Below are positions 42,772-51,264 of a stretch of DNA of 64,000 nucleotides, piece by piece. The notes below the pieces were generated by a model. That model saw only the letters and a list, made by a program, of their open reading frames with translations. It was not told the DNA's origin and did not search any database. The first letter of the stretch is position 1; the number at the start of each line of letters is the position of its first letter. Source of the stretch: JACVRW01 sp963734365 (GTDB lineage: Bacteria; Actinomycetota; Thermoleophilia; Solirubrobacterales; Thermoleophilaceae); contig CAVTGV010000010.1 in assembly GCA_963734365.1 (NCBI GenBank), forward strand, positions 248,001 through 312,000, written 5' to 3'. The translations under genes and the position numbers were made by a program.

Positions 42772-43188
42772 GTGGCGTCCGTACCAGACCTTCACACCAA
42801 CGTCCTACTGCGCGCTGAAGAGTCCGGAGGTCACGTCTCGATAATGGAGAACGTCGTCAGCGCGCGCAGCGCCGGCCCGCCCCTGCACACGCACGACTTC
42901 GACGAGGCGTTCTACATGCTCGAAGGCGAGCTGATCTTCCAGGTCGAGGACGAACGGTTCACCAGGCGCGCGGGCGAGTTCGCGTTCGCTCCGCGCAACC
43001 GCCCCCACGCGCTCGCCAACCACAGCGACGCGGACGCGCGCTACCTGCTCGTCTGCACGCCGGCCGGGCTCGAGCGCCACTTCGCGCGCGCCGCCGCCGC
43101 CTCCCAGGGCGTCGAGCCGCCGGACTGGGCGCTGCAGCCGAGCCCCGAGGTCATCGTCGTCGGCCCACAGATAGCCCGCGACGGATGA
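42772..43188 (+). CDS. Cupin-domain protein
   Basis: 138 residues with a single beta-barrel cupin domain: metal-binding motif 1 PLHTHDFDEAFYMLEGELIF (His-x-His and Glu) and motif 2 FAPRNRPHALANHSD. GTG 42772 follows GGAGG by a good distance and lies two bases after the ArsR-ArsC fusion, so it is in the same operon. The substrate is unknown; an arsenic-linked or general oxidative role is only guesswork. Confidence 0.83.
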   Translation: MASVPDLHTNVLLRAEESGGHVSIMENVVSARSAGPPLHTHDFDEAFYMLEGELIFQVEDERFTRRAGEFAFAPRNRPHALANHSDADARYLLVCTPAGLERHFARAAAASQGVEPPDWALQPSPEVIVVGPQIARDG

Positions 43189-43377
43189 CCGCGCCGTCGG
43201 CAAGAGCGAGGGAAGAGCGGTCGCGGCGATGATCAGTAAAGGCCTTGCTCTCATGGGTGCTCCCGTCGGAGGTCTCGACCGTGCCACGCGCCGGCTATGC
43301 GGCATCGGGGGTTAGCACCGAATCCGTTCAAATGACAGTGCTGTTGCGGTCGGGCCTCCGCGTGGGACGATGGTCCC

Positions 43378-45378
43378 GTGGGCAGGCCCCCTTTTTGGCC
43401 CTGGGTCCTAGCGGCTGCCGCCGTGACCTTCGGCGCGCTCGCGATGGTGTTGAATGCGCTCGCGGGCTCGCACGGAGATCCCGGGTGGCAGTCCGTGCTC
43501 GCGGGTGTCGTGGTCCTCGCCTCGAGCGGAGTCGGGCTGCTGGTGGCATTCCGGCGCCCCGGTCACCCGATCGGGTGGCTGCTGCTGGCGAACGCCTTTC
43601 TCCTCACGACCATCGGCTTCGCGCAGGCCTATGCGGCGTACGCCCTGCAGGAGCAGCCGGGGGCGCTGCCCGGGCCTGAGTGGGCGGTGCTCTGGGATCA
43701 GTCGGCCTGGCCACTTCTGTTCGCGGTGCTGATCGCCATCGCCTTCGTCTTTCCCGATGGCCGCCTCCCGTCACCGAGGTGGCGGCGCGTTGCGTTCGGC
43801 ACGGCGGCGGCCTTCGCAGTTTTTCTCGTTCTGAGCTTCTTCGACAGCGAGCCGTTCGAATCGCCCTACAAGCACGTGGACAAGCCGCTGCCGGGGTTGC
43901 CCGGAATCTTTGGCGTGCTCTGGCCGCTCGCCTTCCTCGGCATGCTCGCCGGCCTCGTCGCAGGAGCCCAGGCCGTGCGCGCCCGCTTCCGGCGTGCCCG
44001 CGGGATTGAGCGTCTGCAGCTTAAGTGGCTGGCCTACACCGCGGTGCTGGTCCCGCTGACGGTGATCGTGTGTATCTCGGGGGCGCTGGCGGCCGACGGC
44101 GTGGAGGACAAGGACGTATTCAACGCCCTGTTCTTCTTCATGCTGGGAGCGATCCCAACGTCGGTCGGCGTGGCAGTTCTGCGGTACCGCCTCTACGAAA
44201 TCGACCGGGTCATCAACCGCACGCTCGTTTACGGCGTGCTCACGCTGATGCTCGCGGGCGCTTATGCGGCCATCGCGCTGGTGCTCGGGACCGGTCTCGG
44301 CAGCGGCTCGGCCTGGCCGACGGCCGCGGCGACGCTGCTAGTGGCGGTAGCGTTCCGGCCGCTACGCGCGCGGGTGCAGGACGCGGTCGACCGCCGCTTC
44401 AGCCGCGCTCGTTATGACGCGCGAACGCGGATCGTGGGCTTCCTCGAGGACCTGCGGGCAGGACGCGCCGCACCTGAGGAGGTCGAGCCGGTGCTGCGCG
44501 AGGTGCTCTCCGACCCCCGGCTCGAGCTGCGCTTCTTCCTGCCCGAGAGCGAGCTGTATGTCGATGCGCGTGGCCGCCCCGCCGACGATCAGGCGGAGGA
44601 CGGTCGCGTGCGAACGCCGATCACACGCGCGGGGCTCCCGCTTGGGATGGTGCTCCATAGCCCCGTCGACGAGAGCCGGCCGGGATTGCTCGAGGAGGTT
44701 GTCGAGACTGCCGCCCTCGCGATCGAGATCGCAAGGCTCCGCGTCGAGCTGCGTCGCCAGCTCGACGAGGTCGGGGCTTCGCGCGCCCGAATCGTGTCCG
44801 CCGGATATGAGGAGCGGCGGCGGCTCGAACGCGACCTGCACGACGGCGCCCAGCAGCGGCTGATCTCGATCGGCCTCGTGCTGCGCCACGCACAGCACGA
44901 GCTCGGTGTCTCACCTGAGAAGGTCGGCGAGTCGATCGACGGTGCCGTGAGGGAGATCGACGTCGCGACGGGGGAACTCCAGGAGCTCGCCCGCGGAGTA
45001 CGGCCGGCGCAGCTCGACGCGGGGCTCACCCCGGCTCTCAGGGAGCTTGCCGCCCGCGCCCCGCTTCCGGTCCGGGTCAACGCGAACGGAGAGCGCTTTT
45101 CGCAAGAGCTCGAAGCCGCGGCGTACTTCGTCGCCAGCGAGGGGCTGACAAACGCCGTGAAGCATTCAGAGGCCCGGCAGGTCACGCTGAGCGCGGAGCG
45201 TCTGAACGGAAAGCTCGCCATCGCGATCTCCGACGACGGGATCGGTGGCGCTGCACCAAACGGGGGCAGTGGGCTGCGGGGGCTGGCTGACCGGGCGGCG
45301 GCTCACGGTGGCTCGCTCGCCATCGACAGCGAGCCACACCACGGCACCGTCCTCACGGTGGAGCTGCCATGCGAGTAG
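43378..45378 (+). CDS. Membrane sensor histidine kinase (NarL-type, HisKA_3)
   Basis: 666 residues. The N-terminal half has about eight transmembrane segments (for example WVLAAAAVTFGALAMVLNAL and LWPLAFLGMLAGLVAGAQAV). A GAF-like region follows (LEDLRAGRAAPEEVEPVL to VETAALAIEIARL). The HisKA_3 dimerisation box is EERRRLERDLHDGAQQRLIS (phospho-His in DLHDG), and the HATPase is ISDDGIGGAAPNGGSGLRGL. The start is GTG 43378. The next gene, its response regulator, overlaps the stop by ten bases. The stimulus is unknown. Confidence 0.9.
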   Translation: MGRPPFWPWVLAAAAVTFGALAMVLNALAGSHGDPGWQSVLAGVVVLASSGVGLLVAFRRPGHPIGWLLLANAFLLTTIGFAQAYAAYALQEQPGALPGPEWAVLWDQSAWPLLFAVLIAIAFVFPDGRLPSPRWRRVAFGTAAAFAVFLVLSFFDSEPFESPYKHVDKPLPGLPGIFGVLWPLAFLGMLAGLVAGAQAVRARFRRARGIERLQLKWLAYTAVLVPLTVIVCISGALAADGVEDKDVFNALFFFMLGAIPTSVGVAVLRYRLYEIDRVINRTLVYGVLTLMLAGAYAAIALVLGTGLGSGSAWPTAAATLLVAVAFRPLRARVQDAVDRRFSRARYDARTRIVGFLEDLRAGRAAPEEVEPVLREVLSDPRLELRFFLPESELYVDARGRPADDQAEDGRVRTPITRAGLPLGMVLHSPVDESRPGLLEEVVETAALAIEIARLRVELRRQLDEVGASRARIVSAGYEERRRLERDLHDGAQQRLISIGLVLRHAQHELGVSPEKVGESIDGAVREIDVATGELQELARGVRPAQLDAGLTPALRELAARAPLPVRVNANGERFSQELEAAAYFVASEGLTNAVKHSEARQVTLSAERLNGKLAIAISDDGIGGAAPNGGSGLRGLADRAAAHGGSLAIDSEPHHGTVLTVELPCE

Positions 45379-46025
45379 TGATCGCGGAGGACCAGGTGCT
45401 CCTGCGGGAGGGCCTCGTGCGCCTCTTCGACGATGGAGGGCACGAGGTCGTCGCCTCCCTTCCGGACGCCGAGCACCTGCCGGCGGCGGTCGCGGGGCAC
45501 CGCCCGGATCTAGTCGTTCTGGACGTGCGTATGCCGCCGTCGTTCACGGATGAGGGCGCGCGGGCCGCGAAGCAGATCAAGGACAAGCATCCGGAGCTGG
45601 GAGTGCTCGTTCTCTCCCAACACATCGAGACCGCCCATGCGGTTGAGCTCGTGAGTCAAGGCGGCTTCGGCTATCTCCTCAAGAACCGAGTACTCGACGT
45701 AGGGACGTTCCTCGCGGCCGCGGAGCGTGTGGCCACGGGGGGCTCGGCGCTCGATCCTCAAGTCGTCGCGAGCCTCGTATCGCCGGGGCACGTGGAGGAG
45801 GATCCGCTTTCCGCGCTCTCCGCACGGGAGCGCGAAGTGCTCGAGCTCATGGCGGAGGGGCTCACCAACGCCGGAATCGCGAAGCGCTTGGTCCTGAGCG
45901 AGCGCACGGTCGAGGCGCACGTGCGCAGTGTGCTGATGAAGCTTGCGATTCCCGAGAGCGGCGATGCTCACCGGCGCGTGCTCGCCGTGCTCGCCCACCT
46001 CACGGCAGTGCAGATCCAGTACTAG
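45369..46025 (+). CDS. Response regulator, NarL/FixJ family
   Basis: 218 residues. The receiver domain (RVVIAEDQVLLREGLVRLF, phospho-acceptor Asp in LVVLDVRMPPSF, Lys in YLLKNRVLDVGTF) is joined to a LuxR-type helix-turn-helix (LSAREREVLELMAEGLTNAG and RTVEAHVRSVLMKL). It overlaps the upstream sensor kinase gene, so the two are a cognate pair. Target genes may include the adjacent small membrane protein, but no binding site is evident. Confidence 0.93.
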   Translation: MRVVIAEDQVLLREGLVRLFDDGGHEVVASLPDAEHLPAAVAGHRPDLVVLDVRMPPSFTDEGARAAKQIKDKHPELGVLVLSQHIETAHAVELVSQGGFGYLLKNRVLDVGTFLAAAERVATGGSALDPQVVASLVSPGHVEEDPLSALSAREREVLELMAEGLTNAGIAKRLVLSERTVEAHVRSVLMKLAIPESGDAHRRVLAVLAHLTAVQIQY

Positions 46026-46078
46026 CGCTTAGCGAGAACGAGTACCTGCCCCGATGTGCGGCGGCACGGCCGAGCCTA

Positions 46079-46100
46079 GGTTGGCACAGCAAAACCAACC
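46079..46100 (+). promoter_or_regulatory. Hairpin next to the ribosome site of the small membrane protein gene
   Basis: GGTTGG and CCAACC arms around a ten-base loop, three bases before GGAGG. It could expose or mask the ribosome site. Confidence 0.4.
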
Positions 46101-46112
46101 ACAGGAGGAATC

Positions 46113-46412
46113 ATGTCCACGCACGCCGCCCGACCCGCAGTAGACGTCGCCCCCACCGCTCCGGCACGCCCAGGGCTTGCCCTTGCGCTCGCGCTGCTAT
46201 CGGTGCCGGGAGTCACGATCACCTGGGATTTGTCGGCGATCGCCGGCTTCGCCGGAACGGTCGTGGGCATCGCCGCGATCGTCCTCGGCCTCCAGGCGCG
46301 CGCCCGACTCGACGGCGAAAAGGGCACACGGATGGCCACCGTCGCCGTCGCCGTGGCGACGCTCGCGGTCCTGTCCGTGGTCTTCTTCCTGATCGTCGGC
46401 GCGCCGGACTGA
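46113..46412 (+). CDS. DUF4190-like small membrane protein
   Basis: 99 residues. A Pro/Ala-rich N-terminus precedes three hydrophobic segments (GLALALALLSVPGVTITW, IAGFAGTVVGIAAIVLGLQA, and MATVAVAVATLAVLSVVFFL). The middle GxAGTVVGIAAIVLGLQARAR fits the DUF4190 pattern, a family of unknown function. Ribosome site AGGAGGAATC before ATG 46113. It may be controlled by the upstream two-component system. Confidence 0.75.
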   Translation: MSTHAARPAVDVAPTAPARPGLALALALLSVPGVTITWDLSAIAGFAGTVVGIAAIVLGLQARARLDGEKGTRMATVAVAVATLAVLSVVFFLIVGAPD

Positions 46413-46681
46413 TAGATGCACAGCGAGCCCAACCAGCCCGGCCGATCAAGAGACGCTGCCGCGGTCACCGGTGACACCGCTCGGCAGGCCGCTCGCCGCC
46501 CCGCCGCGGCGGCCTGCCGACCCGCGTCGCCGATACAAGCCACAGCGGCAGCCCCACTCTGGCGGCTCCTGAGCGACGAGAGCGCGATCTGGCTGCTCAC
46601 GCCGCTGCCGCCACGGCGCGAGACATGAACGCTCGAAGGCTCGCATCTTCCGGCCCGAAAATGCCATTCAGAGGAGGCTTC

Positions 46682-47326
46682 ATGTTTAGTCGAGCAGCGG
46701 GCCGCCGGGCGCTCGTCGCGCTGGCCGCCGTGGTCGCAGCATCGCTGGCGGTCGGTGCCGGCGGCGCGTCTGCGGGCCGCGTCGATCCGCCCGGTCACGA
46801 TGACGCCAACCACTGCTTCTGGTTCAGCGGGGTGGACGTGAATGAGCTGTTCGGCGTCCCCGACCAGTTCCATCACTTCCTCTTGTGCACGGAACTCAGC
46901 GCCGGAGAGTACTGGCGCCCGTTTGTGTCGTGGATCGCGGGCGACGGTGTGGACAGCGTCTACCCGGCGGGTTACGTGCCGCTGCGTCCGCTGCCAATCG
47001 AGGACTTCGTCGCGAAGCTCACGGTGAAGGTCGTCACCGACGGCGGGACACCTGAGCAGAAGACCTACGTCTTCTCGCCAGCCGCGGCTGTGCGCACCGA
47101 CATAACCCTCGACCAGCTTGAGCCCGACGCCCCGCCGTTGGGTTTGGCGGTGACGATGCCGAGAATGAAGCCGCTGAGCGTTGGCGCGCACACCTATGAA
47201 GTCACCTGGGTGCTCAGCGCCCAGCACTGCGACGGCCTTGGCGCCGTGGTCGAGGAAAACTGTCTGCCGGCCGGGGAGCTTCCGATCGACGGGGGTCCGC
47301 TGACGGTCACCACACCCGCGCACTAG
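46682..47326 (+). CDS. Secreted hypothetical protein
   Basis: 214 residues with a clear signal peptide (MFSRAAGRRALVALAAVVAA, cleavage near AGGASAG). The mature part has Cys residues (NHCFWFSGVDVNELFG, FLLCTELSAGEYW, SAQHCDGLGAVVEENCLP) that probably form disulfides. No family is recognised. ATG 46682 is chosen for the strong ribosome site GAGGAGGCTTC; an upstream in-frame ATG at 46625 lacks one. The preceding 270 bases contain no supported gene. Confidence 0.72.
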   Translation: MFSRAAGRRALVALAAVVAASLAVGAGGASAGRVDPPGHDDANHCFWFSGVDVNELFGVPDQFHHFLLCTELSAGEYWRPFVSWIAGDGVDSVYPAGYVPLRPLPIEDFVAKLTVKVVTDGGTPEQKTYVFSPAAAVRTDITLDQLEPDAPPLGLAVTMPRMKPLSVGAHTYEVTWVLSAQHCDGLGAVVEENCLPAGELPIDGGPLTVTTPAH

Positions 47327-47380
47327 AAACAGGGCAACCCACCGGCGTCACAGTGCCGCCCAGCAGCTGCGCGAGCTGCC

Positions 47381-47428
47381 TTGGGCTACGGAACCGAAGG
47401 TCTCAGGTTCGAATCCTGACGGATGCCT
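47381..47428 (+). other. 3' half of a tRNA-Arg(ACG)-like gene (tRNA remnant)
   Basis: GGGCTACGGAACC resembles the anticodon loop of tRNA-Arg(ACG). An intact T arm (TCAGG-TTCGAAT-CCTGA) and a GGATGCC acceptor 3' strand follow. The 5' half (acceptor and D arm) is not recognisable upstream and the anticodon stem has a mismatch, so this is not a working tRNA. Remnants like this are left at integration sites. Confidence 0.6.
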
Positions 47429-47570
47429 CATCACCCCTAGTCGCGGGCAGTGTGGACCTCACGCGGACGGCCGCGCTCGAGGGCGGCCTAGCGGACGCCT
47501 CGATGGCGAACCGGGCGGGCAGCTGCTCGGGCGCGCACGCGCGGCGATGACGCGCGATCCTTGCAGGCAG

Positions 47571-48491
47571 ATGGAGCTGCTTGCGACGACCGGGGACGCG
47601 TTCGTGACGGTCGGTGCCCACACGCGCCTGCAAGGTTCGGGGGCGCAATGCCTGGCGCTCGACGGCGACACGGTGTACGTCGGGTGTCGGGGCGGCGGCC
47701 TGAAGCGCAGCGCTGATGGCGGCGACAGCTTCGACGACGTGCCGTTGCCGGAGCCGGACGTGTTTAGCGTCGCGGTGAGCGCGGCGGACGGCGCCGTGTA
47801 TGTGGGAACGGAGCCGAGCCGGCTGTTCCGCAGCCGCGACGGCGGCGAGAACTGGGAGGAGCTGATGGCGCTTCAAGAGATCCCGTCGCGGCCGCACTGG
47901 AGCTATCCGCCCCGGCCCTGGACCTCGCACGTGCGCTGGATCGCGCCGAGCCCGCACGACCCTGAGCTGGTGCTGGTGGGCATCGAGCTGGGCGGGCTGA
48001 TGCGCACCGAAGACGGCGGCGCCTCGTTCAGCGATCATCGGCCCGAGGCGGCCCGCGACGTGCATTGCTTGGCGTGGCATCCGAGCGTGCAGGGGCGCGC
48101 CTACGAGGCGGGCGGCGACGGCGCCGCCTGGAGTTGCGACGGCGGCCGCAGCTGGGACAAGGCGGACGCCGGGCGAGACCGCCGCTACGCCTGGGCGCTG
48201 GCCGTCGACGCGGCCGATCCGGACCGCTGGTTCGTCTCGGCGGCCCCGGGCCCGTACGAGGCGCACGGGAGCGCCCCGTCCGACTCGGCGATCTACCGCT
48301 GGGAGCGCTCCGGCCCCTGGCGGGCGATCGAGGGCCCGCTCGACTCCCACGTCTACGCGCTCGCGACCGGACACGGACGGCTCTTCGCCGGTCTGGGCGA
48401 AGGCACGCTGCTCCACAGCGACGACGGCGGCGAGAGCTGGACCGAGCTGGGTGAGCAGATCGGCCGGATCACCGCCCTGGCAGTGAAGTGA
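47571..48491 (+). CDS. BNR/sialidase-like beta-propeller protein
   Basis: About 306 residues, no signal peptide. Repeated Asp-box-like motifs are RSADGGDSFDDVPL, RSRDGGENWEELM, RTEDGGASFSD, SCDGGRSWDKAD and HSDDGGESWTEL, which predicts a beta-propeller of the sialidase/photosystem-assembly-like type. ATG 47571 (MELLATTGDAF) begins at the first strand; ATG 47547 is in frame but has no better ribosome site. Cytosolic, function unknown. Confidence 0.8.
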   Translation: MELLATTGDAFVTVGAHTRLQGSGAQCLALDGDTVYVGCRGGGLKRSADGGDSFDDVPLPEPDVFSVAVSAADGAVYVGTEPSRLFRSRDGGENWEELMALQEIPSRPHWSYPPRPWTSHVRWIAPSPHDPELVLVGIELGGLMRTEDGGASFSDHRPEAARDVHCLAWHPSVQGRAYEAGGDGAAWSCDGGRSWDKADAGRDRRYAWALAVDAADPDRWFVSAAPGPYEAHGSAPSDSAIYRWERSGPWRAIEGPLDSHVYALATGHGRLFAGLGEGTLLHSDDGGESWTELGEQIGRITALAVK

Positions 48492-48550
48492 GCTCCCTGC
48501 AGGCCAGGGCCATGTCTCGGCTGAAGGATCGTGGCCCCGGGCGTCGAGAG

Positions 48551-50269
48551 TTACCAGCTCAGCCGCTTGACGCGGCAGCTCTCGCAACCTGCCTTCTTCC
48601 GAGTGCCCTTGAACTTGTAGTACCAGTCCCGCTCGCCGTGCTTGACGGACAGAACGAAACGCGCGCGGCCAGAGAAGACGAAACGCCCGATCCGCCAGCG
48701 AAGCGTGCAGCGCACGTCGTTCGCAGAGAATCGTTCGCAGCGGCGCCTGAGTCCGGTCACCCGCCCGTTCGTCTTCTGGCGGAGCATGAGGCGGATGAAA
48801 CGTCGGGTTTGCCTCGTGTGGATCGTGGTGCTGGGCTGCGCGCCGCGAGCATTGCTGGGTGGTGGGGTTGTGCTGGGGGTGGTCGGTGGCACGGGCGGCC
48901 GAGGTGTGGCGGGAGGAGGTAGGGGGCTCGAGCCGACGCTCCAGGAGAGCGTGGCCGGGCTCGGATCGGCGTTCCTGTGGGGGTCGGTGGCCGTGGCCGA
49001 GAACGTGTGAGGGCCGTCCGAGAGGCCGGTGTAGGCCTGCGGCGAGGCGCACGGCTGCGCGGCGCCGCCGTCCAGGCTGCAGGCGAAGTCGGAGCCCGCC
49101 TCGGTGGACGAGAACTCGAAGCTCGCGGACGGTCCGTTGCCGCTCCCCGAGGGGCCCGAGTCGATGCTCGTTTCCGGCGGCGCTGTGTCGATCGCGTGCG
49201 AGCGGTAGGCAGTCCATGCGGGCTTGTGCGTGTAGTCGAGGTAGGTGAGGCCGACGTGGTTCCAGATCGAGTCGGTCGAGTTCGTCTGGGGGCTTAGGTC
49301 GTGCCACATGTACTGCACGAGCCCGCGCACGCCGAGGTCCTCGTGACGGGCCACGAGCTCGCCCATGAGCGCGCCGATGTTGGCCGCCTGGCCCTCGAGG
49401 TCGGTCACGAACCGGTACGCCCTGCCTGCGCTCGCCCAACCCATCTCGGTCACCCAGATCGGCGCGCCCTCGTCGCCGTGGGCGTTCATGATCGAGCGGG
49501 CGCTCTCCACGAGCCCGATCGAGCAGGCCGGCGTCTCGCAGTAGATGTGCAGCCCGAGCGTGTCGAACGCGCCTTGGGCGCCCGCGGCGTACATCCCTTC
49601 CAGGTAGGCGGTCATCGGCACGGCGCCGCTGAGGTAGCTGTTCGGCACGCCCGCGGAGACGATCTCGGCGCTCGGGTCAGCGGCGCGGATGTACGGCGCC
49701 GCCGCCTTCAGCATCTCGGAGTACTCGGCGGCGTTCGGCGCGCTGCCCCACAACCCGCGCAGGTTCGGCTCGTTCCAGAGCTGCCACGCCTCGATCGGGC
49801 GCTTTGGCAGGCTGGGGTTGGCGGTCCAGAAGCTGCCTTCGGGGCCGTACCGGCCGATCAGGGCGGCGACGAAGCGGCCGAAGTCGGCGTAGCTCGCCGG
49901 CGGGCAGCTCCACGGATTGGGGCCGGACGGGCACCGCGACGCCCAAGCTGCCGGCCAGCCCACCGTGGCCAGCACGTCCATGCCCGCCTGGGAGGTGCTC
50001 GTCATGAACGAGTCGTAGGGGGCCCAGTCGTAGCTGCCGCGCGCCGGCTCGATCCGCGACCAGTCGAAGATCTGGCGCATGACCTGGCCGCCGACGGCCT
50101 TCTGGTCACCCAACAGCCGTTGTTGGAAAGCCGGGCTGGCGCCGAAGGAGTCCGGCGCGGCAAGACCGAAGAAGTCGCCCGGCAGCGGCGCCGCGGCGGC
50201 CGGGGCCGTGAGCGCGAGTGCCAAACAGCACGTTACGGCGAGCCCAGCGACGCGAGCTCGGATCCGCAT
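48551..50269 (-). CDS. Secreted glycoside hydrolase, clan GH-A type
   Basis: 572 residues. The signal peptide is MRIRARVAGLAVTCCLALAL. The TIM-barrel catalytic domain (residues 30-360) has the acid/base Glu in WQLWNEPNLRGLWG and the nucleophile Glu in PIWVTEMGWAS, the clan A arrangement seen in GH5/GH39-like enzymes. An Ig-like domain (PPETSIDSGPSGSGNGPS onward) is followed by a Pro/Thr linker (PPPATPRPPVPPTTPSTTPP) and a basic C-terminal domain with Cys pairs (ANDVRCTL, KAGCESCRVKRL). Substrate not readable. A single gene convergent with the propeller gene. Confidence 0.83.
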   Translation of the reverse strand: MRIRARVAGLAVTCCLALALTAPAAAAPLPGDFFGLAAPDSFGASPAFQQRLLGDQKAVGGQVMRQIFDWSRIEPARGSYDWAPYDSFMTSTSQAGMDVLATVGWPAAWASRCPSGPNPWSCPPASYADFGRFVAALIGRYGPEGSFWTANPSLPKRPIEAWQLWNEPNLRGLWGSAPNAAEYSEMLKAAAPYIRAADPSAEIVSAGVPNSYLSGAVPMTAYLEGMYAAGAQGAFDTLGLHIYCETPACSIGLVESARSIMNAHGDEGAPIWVTEMGWASAGRAYRFVTDLEGQAANIGALMGELVARHEDLGVRGLVQYMWHDLSPQTNSTDSIWNHVGLTYLDYTHKPAWTAYRSHAIDTAPPETSIDSGPSGSGNGPSASFEFSSTEAGSDFACSLDGGAAQPCASPQAYTGLSDGPHTFSATATDPHRNADPSPATLSWSVGSSPLPPPATPRPPVPPTTPSTTPPPSNARGAQPSTTIHTRQTRRFIRLMLRQKTNGRVTGLRRRCERFSANDVRCTLRWRIGRFVFSGRARFVLSVKHGERDWYYKFKGTRKKAGCESCRVKRLSW

Positions 50270-50313
50270 GGGAGGGCACCTAAGCGCGCACCGGGGCGCG
50301 TGTCAAGCGGTCC

Positions 50314-50500
50314 TCAGACCGCCAGCGAGTAGTCGAGCCGCTCCTCGCGCACGGCGGCCAGGCGCTCATAGACGGCCGCGCGCGGAGGTTGTCCCTCGCC
50401 GTCTCCCAGATGAGGGTGGTTGCGCCGCGCTCGCGGCAGCGGCCGCGGATGGAGAAGACGAGCGCCTGGGCCGCCCCGCTCGGCCACATCGACAACGACT
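50314..50500 (-). pseudogene. GNAT acetyltransferase remnant
   Basis: Two frames together give the end of a GNAT acetyltransferase: RCRERGATTLIWETARDNLR in one frame, then AVYERLAAVREERLDYSLA in another, like the usual N..AR.LYERLGF end. The 5' part with the acetyl-CoA site is missing. Confidence 0.5.
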
Positions 50501-50512
50501 AGCACGAGCAGA

Positions 50513-50732
50513 TGCTGGCACTAGTCGACGAGCTCGCACCCCGCCTGCACGACGGATGTCGGCTTACGGCGCGACCGGCGCTCAGGCGGGCTGGTCCGAG
50601 GAGACCGTCGACGACATGGTCAAGACCTACAGCCACTCGGCCGACGAGCGCCGCCTCGACGACATCGACGCCCACTTCGCGGGCAAGTGTGACGCAGATC
50701 GTGACGCAGCCGGCCCGCGACCCCGCTCATAG
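50513..50732 (+). pseudogene. Possible tyrosine recombinase C-terminal remnant
   Basis: One frame ends with WSEETVDDMVKTYSHSADE then RRLDDIDAHFAG, loosely like the catalytic C-terminus of phage-type integrases (TLDTYSHL...). No upstream catalytic motifs (R, HxxR) are found. It lies 18 bases from a 14-nt repeat of the tRNA-Val 3' end, which is where an integrase gene would be expected. Weak call. Confidence 0.3.
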
Positions 50733-50749
50733 CGCGGACCTGAACAGAT

Positions 50750-50763
50750 ACCGCCCATCCTCA
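50750..50763 (+). repeat. 14-nt copy of the tRNA-Val 3' end and flank (possible att remnant)
   Basis: ACCGCCCATCCTCA is identical to 33634-33647, which spans the last eight bases of tRNA-Val and six bases beyond it. The rest of 50764-51264 shows no gene with a plausible start. Confidence 0.45.
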
Positions 50764-51264
50764 AGAGCCCGCTTTTGAAGCGGAACCTCTGCCGTCGCGC
50801 TCGCTATCCATCCCGCAATAGCCATCGGCGCCCGGGCCGAGAGGAGTCGTCGCAGCGCGCGACCGGGCGGTCGATCGTGGGGCGAGGGGGAAGCTCGGGC
50901 CGGTGCTCTTCGAGCAAAGCATGGTCGCCACATCGGCTCAAGAAGCGTGCCGCCCGAACCCGACTTCGCTGCCAATCGTGAACCCTTGACTTCGAGTGGT
51001 TTGGAGGCGTAGTGTCGGAAACGCGCCACATCAGATGGCGCATACGCCGAGCGGAACTCGCGTCCCCTGTCAAGCGCTTTCACTGCCCGGGTTGCTCGGC
51101 GAGAGGCTAGGCGGCAGTCCTTAGAAAAGAGACAGCCGTTTGCGATGGACGCGGCAGAATTGTGCGTTCTTTTCACCTCTGCGCGAGGGGTGATGCCCGA
51201 GCTGGCGGCGAGTCCAGCGCTCCGAACTCCCCGTCCCCTCAAACGATTGGGAAGGAGTGGAGCC

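Noticed and set aside
46413..46681. Short frame 46416-46628 before the secreted protein
   Set aside because: Arg/Ala-rich with no ribosome site or motif; it reads as non-coding.
50764..50795. Hairpin CCGC-TTTTGAA-GCGG resembling a tRNA-Gln anticodon arm
   Set aside because: No D arm, T arm or acceptor stem is found around it; a chance hairpin.
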